Origin: Gammaproteobacteria bacterium
GTDB taxonomy: Bacteria > Pseudomonadota > Gammaproteobacteria > Pseudomonadales > Azotimanducaceae
Direction: 5' to 3'
Assembly (NCBI GenBank): GCA_026706935.1
Contig: JAPOXV010000004.1
Location: 62,001 to 126,000 of the forward strand
Length of the DNA: 64,000 nucleotides
The number at the start of each line of letters is the position of its first letter. Position 1 is the first letter of the stretch. Of the stretch, positions 18,103 to 28,576 are shown piece by piece. The translations under genes were made by a program, and so were the position numbers. The notes under the pieces were generated by a model, which saw nothing but the letters and a program-made list of their open reading frames with translations, was not told where the DNA came from and did no database searches.

Positions 18103-19143
18103 ATGAACTTTGCTCAATCCCTGAAACTCAACGTTCCAAAGCTGAATTTCTTAAATTTCGGCATCCTCGGGTCAACCATAGGCGGGGTCGTCGGAGCGTA
18201 CTTACTCGCGATGCTCTTTCTAACGTGGTGGTGGGACAAGGAACCCAGTCAATTTGATGTCTTAGAGGTGGCGGCGAGTCGCGCCGAAATGAATAGCGTA
18301 GAGCCAGTGATCGGGTATACGTTTGCACACACGAATCGAGAACTTGCTGCCACAATGCTCCAGAAACGAGGCGGTTTCCTCTCGAACGACGTTTTTCCAC
18401 CTGGCGTTTGGATGGACAACATCCCTGCTTGGGAGTTTGGCGTGCTGTTGATGGTCAGAGACACCGCACGATCTTTACGAGTCGACCTTGCAAGAACGCA
18501 AAGCCAATCGAATGAAGAACCCAATCTTGCGGAAGCCGAAGGAAAGTTCTTCTATGACAACTCGAGTTGGATTTTCCCAGCCTCCGAGGATGAGTACAAA
18601 GCAGGGATCGAGTACCTCGAACAATATCTTGCGAGTATTGCGAACCCCAATAATCCAGAGGCACAGTTCTACCCCAGAGCAGACAACCTGCAACGCTGGC
18701 TAGGCGGCGTATCGGCAAGACTCGGTGATATTTCGCAAAGGCTATCCGAAAGCGTCGGTAAACGGCAACGTGATCTGGCAACTTTCGGTGAACGCAACCC
18801 CGATCAGTCGACACCAGCTCCTTCTAATCGAGAGACAAAGACGCCATGGACGCAGATCGACGACGTGTTTTATGAAGCCCGAGGGCAAGCATGGGCGCTT
18901 TTGCATTTACTCAAAGCAGTCGAGCATGATTTCCGTCCCGTTCTGGACGACAAAAACGCGCTACCAATGCTTCAACAGATTATTCGCGACCTTGAAGCCA
19001 CGCAAGAAACGGTTTGGAGTCCTGTGATTCTCAACGGCGGTGGGTTTGGATTCTTGGCTAACCACTCACTCGTTATGGCTTCCTACATTTCCCGAGTGAA
19101 CGCCGCGATCATTGAAATACAGCAGTTGTTAGAGCAAGGTTAA
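18103..19143 (+). CDS. DUF2333 family membrane-anchored protein
   Basis: 346 residues matching the gammaproteobacterial DUF2333 family: one N-terminal membrane segment (GVVGAYLLAMLFLTWWW, about residues 28-44), then a largely helical domain with YTFAHTNRELAATMLQKRGG, NDVFPPG, EFGVLLMVRDTARSLR and a C-terminal NGGGFGFLANHSLVMASYISR. The function is not established in any species I know of. It is followed by a 193-base gap with a hairpin before hppA. Confidence 0.85.
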   Translation: MNFAQSLKLNVPKLNFLNFGILGSTIGGVVGAYLLAMLFLTWWWDKEPSQFDVLEVAASRAEMNSVEPVIGYTFAHTNRELAATMLQKRGGFLSNDVFPPGVWMDNIPAWEFGVLLMVRDTARSLRVDLARTQSQSNEEPNLAEAEGKFFYDNSSWIFPASEDEYKAGIEYLEQYLASIANPNNPEAQFYPRADNLQRWLGGVSARLGDISQRLSESVGKRQRDLATFGERNPDQSTPAPSNRETKTPWTQIDDVFYEARGQAWALLHLLKAVEHDFRPVLDDKNALPMLQQIIRDLEATQETVWSPVILNGGGFGFLANHSLVMASYISRVNAAIIEIQQLLEQG

Positions 19144-19229
19144 CCAAGCCGCAGGTACGGTAGAGACGTAACGTTTTTCAGTACCTAACAAGTCAATTAG
19201 TTAACAAAGTCGGACGGCAAATTTACACC

Positions 19230-19251
19230 CGTTTCGATCCCAATCGAAACG
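19230..19251. terminator. perfect 9-bp hairpin between DUF2333 and hppA
   Basis: CGTTTCGAT and ATCGAAACG pair perfectly around a CCCA loop, 87 bases after the DUF2333 stop and 86 before the hppA start. No T-run follows, so it is either a weak terminator for the upstream gene or an operator/leader structure of hppA. Seen directly; role uncertain. Confidence 0.4.
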
Positions 19252-19336
19252 TATTACCAAACCTTGCGTTCCGTATCATTCGCAGCGATTTTTCGGCCCA
19301 GCAGACTGTTTTCGTGCGGCTAATTCAGGAGATTTC

Positions 19337-21391
19337 ATGTTCGATAGTGTGACCCCACCGATTATTCCACCTATTCTCGGTGTCGTCGGTCTCGTCGTTG
19401 CTTTCATCATCTATATGCTCGTACGACGCTACCCAGAAGGCGAAGACAAAGTCAAGCAAATCGCTGACAAGATCCATCGAGGCGCGATGGTCTTCATGCG
19501 ACGGGAATACCTCTTACTTGCGATTTTCGCGGCGGTTCTGTTCGTGCTACTACTCCTGGAACGCGAACATCTCGGTTGGAACACAGCGATCGCGTTCGTG
19601 ATAGGCGCGTTGGCATCGGGAAGTGCTGGCTTTTTCGGCATGTATACGGCCACGAAGTCGAACGTACGTACGACGACCGCTGCACAAGTCAACGGCGCAC
19701 CTGCCGCACTTTCAGTCGCGTTTTTCGGCGGGTCGATCATGGGTTTGGCCGTCGCGTCATTCGGGTTACTTGGGCTCGGAATCGTTTATTACTTGTTTGG
19801 CGATCCCGAACACGCCCATTACATTCACGGCTTCGGGATGGGCGCATCAACGGTTGCGCTCTTCTCCCGAGTGGGCGGAGGAATCTACACAAAAAGTGCT
19901 GACGTCGGCGCGGACTTAGTCGGTAAGACTGAAGAGAACATTCCTGAAGACGATCCGCGCAATCCAGGCGTCATCGCAGATAACGTGGGTGACAACGTCG
20001 GTGATGTCGCCGGTATGGGATCGGATATCTTTGAATCCTACTGTGGTTCGATGATCGCGAGCATCGCGATCGCCGCGACGCTTAGTGCGGTGGACTTATC
20101 GGTTCTTGATGCAGGGAGTGCCGACAAGACGCGCGAATGGCTTATGGCGTTGCCGCTCACTCTTGCATCGGCAGGACTCATTTGTTCGATCATCGGCATT
20201 GGCGTCGTTCGCACACAATCGAATCGAGACCCAAGTTTCGCATTGCGCTTAGGCATGATCGTCACACCTGTGCTGTTCTTGATCGCCGCTTACTTCCTCA
20301 TTTCTGGATATGCGCAATTGACGCTAAATATCTTTTGGAGCGTACTCGCAGGATCGGTCGGCGGCATCATTATCGGACTCATCACTGAGTTCTATACCTC
20401 TGGTCGACCCATTCGGAAAATCGCCGAGCAAGGCAAGACTGGAGCGGCAACCGTCCTAATTACTGGACTCGCCACGGGTATGCAATCGGTACTAATACCT
20501 ATCGTCACGATTTGTGCGATCATCTTTGTGTCGACTTCACTTGCAGGTCTCTACGGTGTTGCGATCGCAGCCGTCGGGTTACTTGCTACCGTAGGGATGA
20601 CGATGGCAGTCGATGCATATGGTCCAGTGGCCGACAATGCCGGTGGAATTGCTGAGATGGGCGGTCTCGGTGAGGACGTTCGTGCGATTACGGACTCGCT
20701 CGATGAACTAGGTAACACTACCGCAGCAATGGGTAAAGGCTTCGCCATCGGCGCCGCTGCCCTCGCGGCACTCGCCATCATCGCCGCCTACGTTGAAACG
20801 ATTGAATTTGTAACCAACGAGAGTTTCATCCTTCACATCGGTGATCCAAAAGTCCTGATCGGTCTGTTTCTCGGAGGACTAACTGCGTTCCTGATTTCCT
20901 CCATTACGATGCAAGCCGTGGGCGATGCGGCCGAAAAGATGATTGAAGAGATCCGACGCCAGTTTCGTGAAATTTCGGGTCTACGAGAAGGAACTGCTGA
21001 ACCTGACAACGACACCTGTATTCAAATTGCAACGAACGCTGCACTCGTCAAGATGATTCCACCAGGCGTCATTGCCGTGTTCTTGCCTCCGTTGGTAGGG
21101 TTCACGCTCGGACCGGAAGCCCTCGGTGGTTTACTGGGTGGCGGTCTTATAGGCTGCGTGCTACTAGCACTAACAATGGCGAATGCGGGCGGCGCATGGG
21201 ACAACGCCAAGAAATATGTTGAGAAAGGCGCGTTGGGCGAAGGTCACGAAAAAGGGTCGGAAACGCATTCCGCGACAGTTGTTGGCGACACGGTTGGCGA
21301 CCCGTTCAAAGATACGTCAGGTCCAAGCATGAACATCCTGATCAACGTCATGGCGATCGTCAGCCTTGTGATCGCGCCGGTTATCGCGTAA
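19337..21391 (+). CDS. hppA: membrane-bound proton/sodium-translocating pyrophosphatase
   Basis: A 684-residue polytopic enzyme that couples hydrolysis of pyrophosphate to ion export across the inner membrane. The active-site motifs are [18 protein letters not shown] followed by [19 protein letters not shown], then EFYTS and TGLATGMQS, and the C-terminal DNAKK...[13 protein letters not shown]. Around residues 458-463 it has GNTTAA; Ala rather than Lys here marks the potassium-stimulated subtype (known from the A460K work on the Carboxydothermus enzyme). Whether it pumps protons or sodium is not decided. AGGAGA lies 7 bases before the ATG. The 3' end is 8 bases from a convergent PPi-type phosphofructokinase. 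Confidence 0.96.
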   Translation: MFDSVTPPIIPPILGVVGLVVAFIIYMLVRRYPEGEDKVKQIADKIHRGAMVFMRREYLLLAIFAAVLFVLLLLEREHLGWNTAIAFVIGALASGSAGFFGMYTATKSNVRTTTAAQVNGAPAALSVAFFGGSIMGLAVASFGLLGLGIVYYLFGDPEHAHYIHGFGMGASTVALFSRVGGGIYTKSADVGADLVGKTEENIPEDDPRNPGVIADNVGDNVGDVAGMGSDIFESYCGSMIASIAIAATLSAVDLSVLDAGSADKTREWLMALPLTLASAGLICSIIGIGVVRTQSNRDPSFALRLGMIVTPVLFLIAAYFLISGYAQLTLNIFWSVLAGSVGGIIIGLITEFYTSGRPIRKIAEQGKTGAATVLITGLATGMQSVLIPIVTICAIIFVSTSLAGLYGVAIAAVGLLATVGMTMAVDAYGPVADNAGGIAEMGGLGEDVRAITDSLDELGNTTAAMGKGFAIGAAALAALAIIAAYVETIEFVTNESFILHIGDPKVLIGLFLGGLTAFLISSITMQAVGDAAEKMIEEIRRQFREISGLREGTAEPDNDTCIQIATNAALVKMIPPGVIAVFLPPLVGFTLGPEALGGLLGGGLIGCVLLALTMANAGGAWDNAKKYVEKGALGEGHEKGSETHSATVVGDTVGDPFKDTSGPSMNILINVMAIVSLVIAPVIA

Positions 21392-21399
21392 CGACGACT

Positions 21400-22662
21400 C
21401 TATCCCACATCGTAGCCAGGGAGTTTCTTCGCGACGAGCTGGTTCTTTGTCTCTGCGTAACGAGGCATGCCCTGACGATAGACGGGGTATGCCTCGCCGC
21501 GAATAAGCGGCTCTAGATACCGTCTAGCACGTGCCGTAATACCGTATTCATCTTTCGTGCGAAATGAGCGAGGAACTTTTCGCTCAATATTGGCAACCTT
21601 GCTGAGATTGATGTGCGCGAGTCGCCATCGATAGGGTTTGTCCTGTAGCCTTTCAATACCGATCATGACGTCGTCCTTCCCGGCTGCGACTGCGGCGATC
21701 GCACCTTTGCCTACCGCGTAGGCTTGTTCTACGTCGACCTTTGATGCAATATGACGCGAGGAGCGTTGTAAGTAGTCAGCCACGGCATAGTGGTATTTCA
21801 GCCCGAGCTTTTCCTTTACGAGCCCCGCTAAGACAGGCGCGACGCCGCCTAATTGCGCATGGCCAAATGCGTCTGTTGTTCCAGCGTCCGCAAGAAAGTC
21901 TCCGTCGCTGTTTTGGACGCCTTCGGATGCGACGATGACGCAATAACCAATCCGCTTCACGGTTGATTCGACTTTACGCAGGAAACTCCACTCGTCGAAC
22001 GGCACCTCCGGAAAGAGAATTAAGTGCGGTGGCTCGTTTGCGCCTTCCCCAGCTAAACCACCTGCTGCCGCGATCCAACCAGCGTGTCGACCCATTACTT
22101 CGAGAATGAAGACCTTGGTTGAGGACTCACTCATTGAAGCGACATCCAGTGCCGCTTCCTTAGTGGATATCGCGACGTATTTGGCGACCGAACCAAATCC
22201 CGGACAGTTGTCAGTACCACTAAGATCATTGTCGACCGTCTTCGGAATGCCAATACACTGGACTGGATAGTTCAGCTGCTGGCTGAGTTTAGAGACCTTG
22301 TTCGCCGTATCCTGGGAATCGCCACCTCCGTTGTAAAAAAAATAGCCCACGTCATGCGCCTCAAACACTTCAAAGAGTCTTCGAATGTCAGGATCGTCAG
22401 GGTTTGGATTGCTCAGTTTGTAACGACATGATCCAAACGCGCCGCCAGGTGTTTCACGAAGGCGCTGAATCGTGGATCGCGTCTCCTTGCTTGTGTCGAT
22501 GAGCTCCTCCCGCAATACCCCGATGATGCCGTTTCTTCCAGCCAACACCTTACCAATGAGCGCACGGTGCGAACGCGCTGCCTCGATTAATCCGCTTGCC
22601 GTGGCGTTAATAACTGCTGTGACTCCACCGGATTGGGCGTAAATCGCATTTCGCTTACGCAT
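21400..22662 (-). CDS. pfp: PPi-type 6-phosphofructokinase
   Basis: A 420-residue phosphofructokinase. PKTVDNDL (Lys where ATP enzymes have Gly) is the mark of pyrophosphate-using enzymes; GGGDSQDT replaces the ATP-type GGDGS, and MGRHAGWIAA binds fructose 6-phosphate. It interconverts fructose 6-phosphate and the 1,6-bisphosphate with pyrophosphate, reversibly, in glycolysis and gluconeogenesis. It is convergent with hppA with only 8 bases between stop codons. Some members of this clade accept ATP as well, so the donor should be regarded as probable rather than certain. Confidence 0.92.
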   Translation of the reverse strand: MRKRNAIYAQSGGVTAVINATASGLIEAARSHRALIGKVLAGRNGIIGVLREELIDTSKETRSTIQRLRETPGGAFGSCRYKLSNPNPDDPDIRRLFEVFEAHDVGYFFYNGGGDSQDTANKVSKLSQQLNYPVQCIGIPKTVDNDLSGTDNCPGFGSVAKYVAISTKEAALDVASMSESSTKVFILEVMGRHAGWIAAAGGLAGEGANEPPHLILFPEVPFDEWSFLRKVESTVKRIGYCVIVASEGVQNSDGDFLADAGTTDAFGHAQLGGVAPVLAGLVKEKLGLKYHYAVADYLQRSSRHIASKVDVEQAYAVGKGAIAAVAAGKDDVMIGIERLQDKPYRWRLAHINLSKVANIERKVPRSFRTKDEYGITARARRYLEPLIRGEAYPVYRQGMPRYAETKNQLVAKKLPGYDVG

Positions 22663-22833
22663 GTCATAGATCTCCCATTGCCCCGTCAGTTACTCTCGTT
22701 GCCACATCTAAAATTGCTCAAGTTCACCTTCACGCTCATTTAAACGTTCCGTTAGCGGTCGTGAACAACCTCGTTGTTAAGGAATTAGGTTATCCTCGCC
22801 GCATTCAATCAGTTAATTCTGGCTTTTTGGTCC

Positions 22834-23379
22834 ATGTGTCTATTAAAACGTGGACCTCAATCGCTGCCTGTCAACCACATGTTCATGGGCATCACGCTTG
22901 TCATCAATCTGATCCTGTCTGCCGCACTAAACCGAAACGCTCGTTTACTCGCTACAGCGCTCACCGAAGCCGAAACCAGTACGCAGATCAACTTCGTGAG
23001 CGAATTTGGTATGGTGATCGTTGCTACGATCGTGTTCGCAATCTTGGTCTTCGTCTGGCTGAGGGTTTTCAATTATCAAGCGAGGATATATCAAACACTA
23101 TTCGCGCTGTTCGGTACCGGGGTGATATTTGCGGGTCTAATGTTGGTAGTGACGGCAATCAGCTCTTCTTCGCCATTCCTTTGGGCACTTACGTTCATTT
23201 CGATCGGAATTTGGTCTCTAGTTGTGTCTGGCAATATCCTTGCGGTCGCGTTGGACACGACGTTATTTCGTGGAGTACTCGTCGTTATCGGTATAGGGAT
23301 CGTACAGGCGGTTGTTGGTCTGACACTCTTCGATGCGCCAACCTCGATCGCTGTGCCTTCTTCCACTTCATCGACGTAA
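22834..23379 (+). CDS. small integral membrane protein, unknown function
   Basis: 181 residues with about four hydrophobic segments (starting near residues 16, 58, 87 and 113, with a further one near 146) and a Ser/Thr-rich tail. No soluble domain or catalytic motif is visible. It ends 18 bases before mpl and probably shares its transcript. A competing open frame (22761-23405) lacks membrane-protein character and was rejected. The ATG at 22879 (MFMGITL) is an alternative start. Confidence 0.65.
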   Translation: MCLLKRGPQSLPVNHMFMGITLVINLILSAALNRNARLLATALTEAETSTQINFVSEFGMVIVATIVFAILVFVWLRVFNYQARIYQTLFALFGTGVIFAGLMLVVTAISSSSPFLWALTFISIGIWSLVVSGNILAVALDTTLFRGVLVVIGIGIVQAVVGLTLFDAPTSIAVPSSTSST

Positions 23380-23397
23380 CGCGACTAATCGTGCCGC

Positions 23398-24795
23398 ATG
23401 GCTGAAGAACGTATCTACTTTCTAGGCATTGGCGGTACGTTGATGGGCAATTTGGCCATCCTCGCCAAGCAAGCCGGTTATGACGTCAGCGGCTCCGATC
23501 AAAAAATCTATCCACCCATGAGTGACCAACTCGCCGCCGCGCAAATCCCCGTTGAAGAGGGTTTTGAACGAACCCACCTAAATCCCCCACCCGACGTGGT
23601 AGTGATCGGGAATGCAAATCTACCGCGTGGTGCTGAGTCACTTGAATTTGTCCTTGATGAGGACATTCCTTATATGTCCGGTGCAGAATGGCTTGGTCGC
23701 AATGTACTCGCGGGGCGCCACGTATTTGCTGTGGCGGGAACCCACGGCAAAACCACCACGACAGGTATGCTGACGTGGATTCTTGAATCTGCGGGTAAAA
23801 AGCCTGGCTTCCTCGTCGGCGGTGCACCACTCAACTTCGAAGCGTCCGCACGACTAGGATCAAGCACGTACTTCGTCGTCGAGGCCGATGAATACGACAC
23901 GTCGTATTTCGATCGTCAAGCGAAGTTCATGCACTATCGACCGCGCACGCTGTTAATCAACAACATTGAATTTGATCACGCGGATATTTACACTGACCTC
24001 GGTGCCATTCAGTTCCAATTTCATCATTTGGTTCGAACGGTGCCTCGAAGTGGACGGATCATCGCGCCATGGGGCATGCGTGCAGTCGACGAGGTATTAG
24101 AACAAGGCACCTGGACCCCGATCTCGTACACCAGCGTAGACCCTACGAATAAAGAACTAGAGGCGACCAAAAACGTCGACTTCTGGCACGCGAAAACGAT
24201 CACCGAAGATGGTTCAATCTTCGATTTGTTTCATAACCGACGCAAAATCGGCTCACTTGAGTGGCAGCACTACGGCCACCACAATGTAAGCAACGCTTTG
24301 CAATCTATCACGGCGGCGCGCGAAGCAGGCGTATCCATTCGCGAAGCACTCGACGCGCTCGCATCGTTCGAAGGCGTCAAACGACGGATGGAAATCATCG
24401 CAACGAGGGATGGTTTAACTGTGTACGACGACTTTGCACACCATCCGACGGCAATCCTTACAACACTGCAAGGACTTCGTAATCGAGTTGGACTAGAGCA
24501 CATCCTCGCCGTTGTCGAACCGCGTTCGCATACCATGCAAATGGGAACTCATCGTGAACCTTTAACGACGTGTTGCAGTCCGGCTGACGATGTCATTTGG
24601 TTCAAAGGGGACAATGTCGATATGGATCTCGACGCGCTCGCCGAGAATAACATCGTGCCGAGTGAAGTCATGGACGATCTTGGCGAGCTGGTAGACAAGA
24701 TCTGCGAACCTGTAGACAAGCGGAGGCACGTCGTTCTAATGAGCAACGGCGGGTTCGGTGGGATCTACGAAATGGTGCGAGAACGCCTTCTTTAG
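23398..24795 (+). CDS. mpl: UDP-N-acetylmuramate:tripeptide ligase Mpl
   Basis: A 465-residue Mur-ligase-family enzyme that joins the recycled murein tripeptide L-Ala-gamma-D-Glu-meso-DAP to UDP-MurNAc. Seen are the N-terminal FLGIGGTLMGNLA, GSDQKIYPPMS, the ATP loop GTHGKTTTTG (about residues 119-128), VVEADEYDTSYF, and YDDFAHHPTAI. The motif set and length (E. coli 457) separate Mpl from MurC. It overlaps the convergent acyl-CoA dehydrogenase gene by four bases at the 3' end. Confidence 0.95.
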   Translation: MAEERIYFLGIGGTLMGNLAILAKQAGYDVSGSDQKIYPPMSDQLAAAQIPVEEGFERTHLNPPPDVVVIGNANLPRGAESLEFVLDEDIPYMSGAEWLGRNVLAGRHVFAVAGTHGKTTTTGMLTWILESAGKKPGFLVGGAPLNFEASARLGSSTYFVVEADEYDTSYFDRQAKFMHYRPRTLLINNIEFDHADIYTDLGAIQFQFHHLVRTVPRSGRIIAPWGMRAVDEVLEQGTWTPISYTSVDPTNKELEATKNVDFWHAKTITEDGSIFDLFHNRRKIGSLEWQHYGHHNVSNALQSITAAREAGVSIREALDALASFEGVKRRMEIIATRDGLTVYDDFAHHPTAILTTLQGLRNRVGLEHILAVVEPRSHTMQMGTHREPLTTCCSPADDVIWFKGDNVDMDLDALAENNIVPSEVMDDLGELVDKICEPVDKRRHVVLMSNGGFGGIYEMVRERLL

Positions 24796-26522
24796 AACCA
24801 GTCTGACTTCGGTGCAGTTACTGCGTCGCTGCCATTCTTGATTACCGTGGCGTGATACTCGACTCGCGGAAGCAGTTGATCAAAATAAAACCGCGCAAGT
24901 TCCAATTTACCTAATGCACCGTCGTCGATCAAGCTCATGCGTGCCCACAACCACGCATATAGTGCATAACCGGCCAGATTTAAATAGTCCACAGCCGAGG
25001 TCGCAGCGAGCGACGGATCCATACGCGAATTCGTACTAAGCCATTCGGTAACATCGATCCAAATATCAAGCGCTGCGGTCACTTGCGTGGAAAAAGTCGG
25101 ATCCAGCTCTTCTTGACGTAGGTCCGCGACTAACTCCGTTAGCGTCTTACCACCATCTTGAAGTACCTTCCGTCCGAGCAGATCTAATGCTTGAATGCCG
25201 TTGGTGCCCTCGTAGATTTGAGAGATACGCGCATCTCGAACAACTTGCTCGATTTCAGATTCGACGATGTAGCCGTGACCGCCGAAGCATTGTTGAGCAA
25301 GTAGCGTTGATTCCATCGCCCGATCGGAAATAAACGCCTTCACAATCGGCGTAAGAAATTCAACATAACGCATCGCCGTAGCGGCAATTTCAGGATCTGA
25401 ATGTTGGACACGATCAAGTTGAACCGCGGCGAAGACAGCGAATGCGCGACTACCTTCGGTCAAGGCGCGTTGAGTTAGGAGCATACGTCGCACGTCAGGA
25501 TGCTCAATGATTGGATCGGCAGCGCCTTGCTCGTTAACCGGACCTGTCGGCGCACGTCCCTGCAACCGCTCCTTTGTGTAGTTGGAAGCCATCTGATAGG
25601 CGCGTTCACTCAGTCCTAAGCCCTGAACCCCGACAGAAACGCGTGCGTAATTCATCATCGTAAACATGCAACGTAAACCCGCATTAGGTTCGCCAATCAG
25701 GTAACCCATCGCGCCTTCGTAGTTGATCACCGACGTCGCAGAACCACGAATGCCCATCTTGTGTTCGATCGCGCCGCTGGCGAAACCGTTACGTTCACCT
25801 AATTCGCCTTGATCATTGACGAGGTACTTCGGAACGAGAAACAAAGATATTCCTCGAGTACCGTGCGGTGCGCCTTCAATTCGCGCAAGTACAAGATGAA
25901 TGATGTTCTCGGCTAAATCGTGTTCGCCGCTCGTGATGAAGATCTTCGTACCTGTAATCGCGTACGAATTGCCTTCGATATGTTCTGCCTTCGTTCGCAA
26001 CATGCCGAGGTCTGTACCAGCATGCGATTCCGTAAGCGCCATTGCGCCCGTCCACCGTCCTTCATACATCGAAGGTAGAAAGCGGGATTTGAGCTCATGA
26101 CTCGCGTGTGCGTCGATGCAGTAGGTCGCACCTGACGTAAGCGCGGCATAGAGCCAAAGATTGGTATTCGCACCCCAGAACATCTCCTCTAGCGCGGTGG
26201 TCAGCACCTTAGGCATACCCTGTCCGCCAAACTCTGGATTTCCTGCGGTTCCAAGCCAACCGCCTTGCGTCAATACTTCGAAAGCTTCCTTGAATCCTTG
26301 AGGTGCGATTACTTCTCCGTCTTGCCATTTCGCCCCTTCTTGATCTGCCGAGCTCGACAATGGCGCCATGACGTCACGTGCTACACGGCCACACTCGACC
26401 AGTATCGAATTCGCTAACTCTCGATCAATAGACGTGGGTCCGTCGGTCCAATCACGATCGACATCGAAGACCTCATAGAGTAAAAAACTGAAATCCTCGA
26501 TCGGAGGATCGTATGGTGTCAT
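24792..26522 (-). CDS. acyl-CoA dehydrogenase with C-terminal extension (FadE/DmdC-like)
   Basis: 576 residues: an FAD-dependent acyl-CoA dehydrogenase core plus the extra C-terminal domain of the long subfamily. Motifs include AMALTESHAGTDLG, TGTKIFITSGEHD, GIRGSATSVINYEG and QIYEGTNGIQALDLLGRKV. This subfamily contains medium/long-chain dehydrogenases and 3-methylmercaptopropionyl-CoA dehydrogenase (DmdC) of DMSP breakdown; without other dmd genes nearby the fatty-acyl role is the safer call. It is followed on the same strand, after 39 bases upstream, by an acyltransferase gene. Confidence 0.9.
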   Translation of the reverse strand: MTPYDPPIEDFSFLLYEVFDVDRDWTDGPTSIDRELANSILVECGRVARDVMAPLSSSADQEGAKWQDGEVIAPQGFKEAFEVLTQGGWLGTAGNPEFGGQGMPKVLTTALEEMFWGANTNLWLYAALTSGATYCIDAHASHELKSRFLPSMYEGRWTGAMALTESHAGTDLGMLRTKAEHIEGNSYAITGTKIFITSGEHDLAENIIHLVLARIEGAPHGTRGISLFLVPKYLVNDQGELGERNGFASGAIEHKMGIRGSATSVINYEGAMGYLIGEPNAGLRCMFTMMNYARVSVGVQGLGLSERAYQMASNYTKERLQGRAPTGPVNEQGAADPIIEHPDVRRMLLTQRALTEGSRAFAVFAAVQLDRVQHSDPEIAATAMRYVEFLTPIVKAFISDRAMESTLLAQQCFGGHGYIVESEIEQVVRDARISQIYEGTNGIQALDLLGRKVLQDGGKTLTELVADLRQEELDPTFSTQVTAALDIWIDVTEWLSTNSRMDPSLAATSAVDYLNLAGYALYAWLWARMSLIDDGALGKLELARFYFDQLLPRVEYHATVIKNGSDAVTAPKSDWF

Positions 26523-26561
26523 GTGCTTAAAACCTTAGTTCAGTTAATTTGGACGCGACTA

Positions 26562-27692
26562 TCAACTTGCCTGGTCTCGTGCCTGATTCGCGTATTGTTG
26601 CAGCAGCAGCTCGCGTTCACGACCTTCGAGTGACTGCCATTGCGTGGAGAATTCTTCCTTCACGCGACCTTGTTCTAACGTTACGAAATTACCATTGAGT
26701 ACGTCTCTTGCAGCCAAGAATGTAGGGTAAGACCGCCGATTCTCCGTCATCGTCACGTCGATCGCTTGAGCCAATTCGTCCGCATCTCGATACTGAGCAT
26801 CCATTGGATGTCCGTATGCCACATGAACGCGACCCTTAAATCCCCTGATACCTTGGACGAGGCTATCGCGATCTTCGTGTTCAGACTTCACGTAGTTCCC
26901 GGTCCGCTCTCTTTCGGCAAGTTCCATCGCTTTGCGCGTCGCGCATGGATCTAGCTCGTAAGTAAGCGTCGTCGGAACGAGGTTGAATTGCTCGAGCATG
27001 TGATTAATGTCTTTCGATTGCTCGCGATACGCGAGCGCGAACATTTTCAGCACGGCAGGATCTGTTCGATCTGCGCCGTCTTTCGAACGACCTTCGCGTT
27101 GTGCAATCCAGACCGACTGACCTTGTCCCAGCACATAGCGTATGTAGCGCGACGTCTTGCTCATGGCTGCGTATTGCGCCTTCAAACCCGGTGCATTTCG
27201 AACTACAACAAAACTGTCGTTGATGCGCATGAATTCTGCGCCGACGCGTAGGTCTAGAAGGTTATCGCCGATCGCGATTTTGCACGTTGGATGCCCGTTG
27301 AGCCAAAGCGAATAATTCACTAATACAGGATCTAACGTGATATCTCGGTGGTTTGAGATAAACACGCACGGTCTGTCACGCGGAATCGACTCTATACCTG
27401 AATACGTAAATCCGTCGGTTGTTGTCTCTAGCATGCTTTCGATGAAATGCACCATCATTTCATGCCAGGTAGCACGATCTTTGATCTTGCTGACTTCCCG
27501 TTTCAATCGACTGCGTACCAACGGTCGAACGAACGGTTTTAGGAAATTCGTGGCAATCTTGAATCGAAGCGCGCAAGCTGCATCGAGTAGTTCAGGGTCG
27601 CTACACAATGCCAACAACCGTTCAGGCAGTTCCGCATCCGCATACGGCGCAATATCCGAAAATTCGTCGAGTGACGACGCTTGTGTCACCAT
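26562..27692 (-). CDS. PlsC-like glycerol-3-phosphate/lysophosphatidate acyltransferase
   Basis: A 376-residue acyltransferase of the PlsC/LPLAT group. The catalytic HxxxxD box is in SNHRDITLDP (about residues 113-122), the second block is around RINDSFVVVR and the third VWIAQREGRSKDG. The central domain is preceded by about 100 helical residues, unlike short PlsC, and followed by an unassigned C-terminal region. It lies upstream of the acyl-CoA dehydrogenase on the minus strand with a 39-base gap, suggesting one lipid-metabolism unit. Confidence 0.85.
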   Translation of the reverse strand: MVTQASSLDEFSDIAPYADAELPERLLALCSDPELLDAACALRFKIATNFLKPFVRPLVRSRLKREVSKIKDRATWHEMMVHFIESMLETTTDGFTYSGIESIPRDRPCVFISNHRDITLDPVLVNYSLWLNGHPTCKIAIGDNLLDLRVGAEFMRINDSFVVVRNAPGLKAQYAAMSKTSRYIRYVLGQGQSVWIAQREGRSKDGADRTDPAVLKMFALAYREQSKDINHMLEQFNLVPTTLTYELDPCATRKAMELAERERTGNYVKSEHEDRDSLVQGIRGFKGRVHVAYGHPMDAQYRDADELAQAIDVTMTENRRSYPTFLAARDVLNGNFVTLEQGRVKEEFSTQWQSLEGRERELLLQQYANQARDQAS

Positions 27693-27781
27693 TCGTTAGC
27701 TTGGCTCCTGCGTTCAATCAACATTTCTACGGACCAATGGACATTAACCTATCTTATTGGTTGCGAAACTAATCAATTACC

Positions 27782-28576
27782 TCAGACTCCATGGTGCACA
27801 CGCACGATATCCCACGCACGTTGAATATCGTCAAAGCGTCGTGCTGCCGCGGCACGTTCTGAGTCTGTTACTGACCTCGCCAACTTATCTGGATGGTATT
27901 GACTGCGTAACTTTCGATACTGTCGCGACATCTCCTTTGGCGTCGCAGACTCGGAGAGTCCTAGCGTGTTGTAGGCCCGTTGCAGCGTATTGACGGTTGG
28001 TTCCGTGGTCGAATGCTGTTCGTTCGCACCAGCATTTCCCAACATCAGGATTTCAGCGATCTGAGCTTGCGTCAATCCGAACGCATCCCCAATCCTGAAC
28101 AGAAGATTTCGTTCCTCGACGACAAGCCCACTACTGTCGGCATTCGCAACGACGACATTCATGAGATGTATGAGCTGGACCGCGATTTCGGTTCGAAGAT
28201 TGAGCCTTCTTACCTCAGATAGAACGCCTTCGAAATCGAAATCCGATCGCTTTCCGCGATTGAATCCTTCGATGGCCGCAGCGCGTTCCACCGGAGAGAA
28301 GCGCAGATGGTCAAAGATGACCTCGACACCTTGAATTTCGTCTCTGGTTACGACGCCATCGATCTTGCAAAGGTAGCCGAACAACTCAAAAAAGTGGACA
28401 TCCTGAATTGATGCGGTATTCGTATTTGAGAAAAACGGTTGCGAGTGATCGATGTAAATCCGTCTATTGCTAAATTGAAAAACGCCGAATGCGACCAATG
28501 GACCAACAAGGAGACCGATCCAGCCAAACAAGAAGGTAGCGGTTATGACGATTAGTGCTGCGACTAAATAGCGCAT
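27782..28576 (-). CDS. djlA: DjlA-like inner-membrane J-domain co-chaperone
   Basis: 264 residues in the DjlA order: an N-terminal membrane hairpin or segment (about residues 3-33), a central TerB-like helical domain (about 55-165, with CKIDGVVTRDE), and a C-terminal J domain with YHPDKL carrying the HPD triad. DjlA stimulates DnaK at the inner membrane. It is followed only by a short gap before the acyltransferase gene, so it could be the first gene of that unit. Confidence 0.9.
   Translation of the reverse strand: MRYLVAALIVITATFLFGWIGLLVGPLVAFGVFQFSNRRIYIDHSQPFFSNTNTASIQDVHFFELFGYLCKIDGVVTRDEIQGVEVIFDHLRFSPVERAAAIEGFNRGKRSDFDFEGVLSEVRRLNLRTEIAVQLIHLMNVVVANADSSGLVVEERNLLFRIGDAFGLTQAQIAEILMLGNAGANEQHSTTEPTVNTLQRAYNTLGLSESATPKEMSRQYRKLRSQYHPDKLARSVTDSERAAAARRFDDIQRAWDIVRVHHGV

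Noticed and set aside
22761-23405. 214-codon frame overlapping the small membrane protein
   Set aside because: No hydrophobic pattern or domain, and it would overlap mpl; the 22834 frame is a coherent membrane protein.
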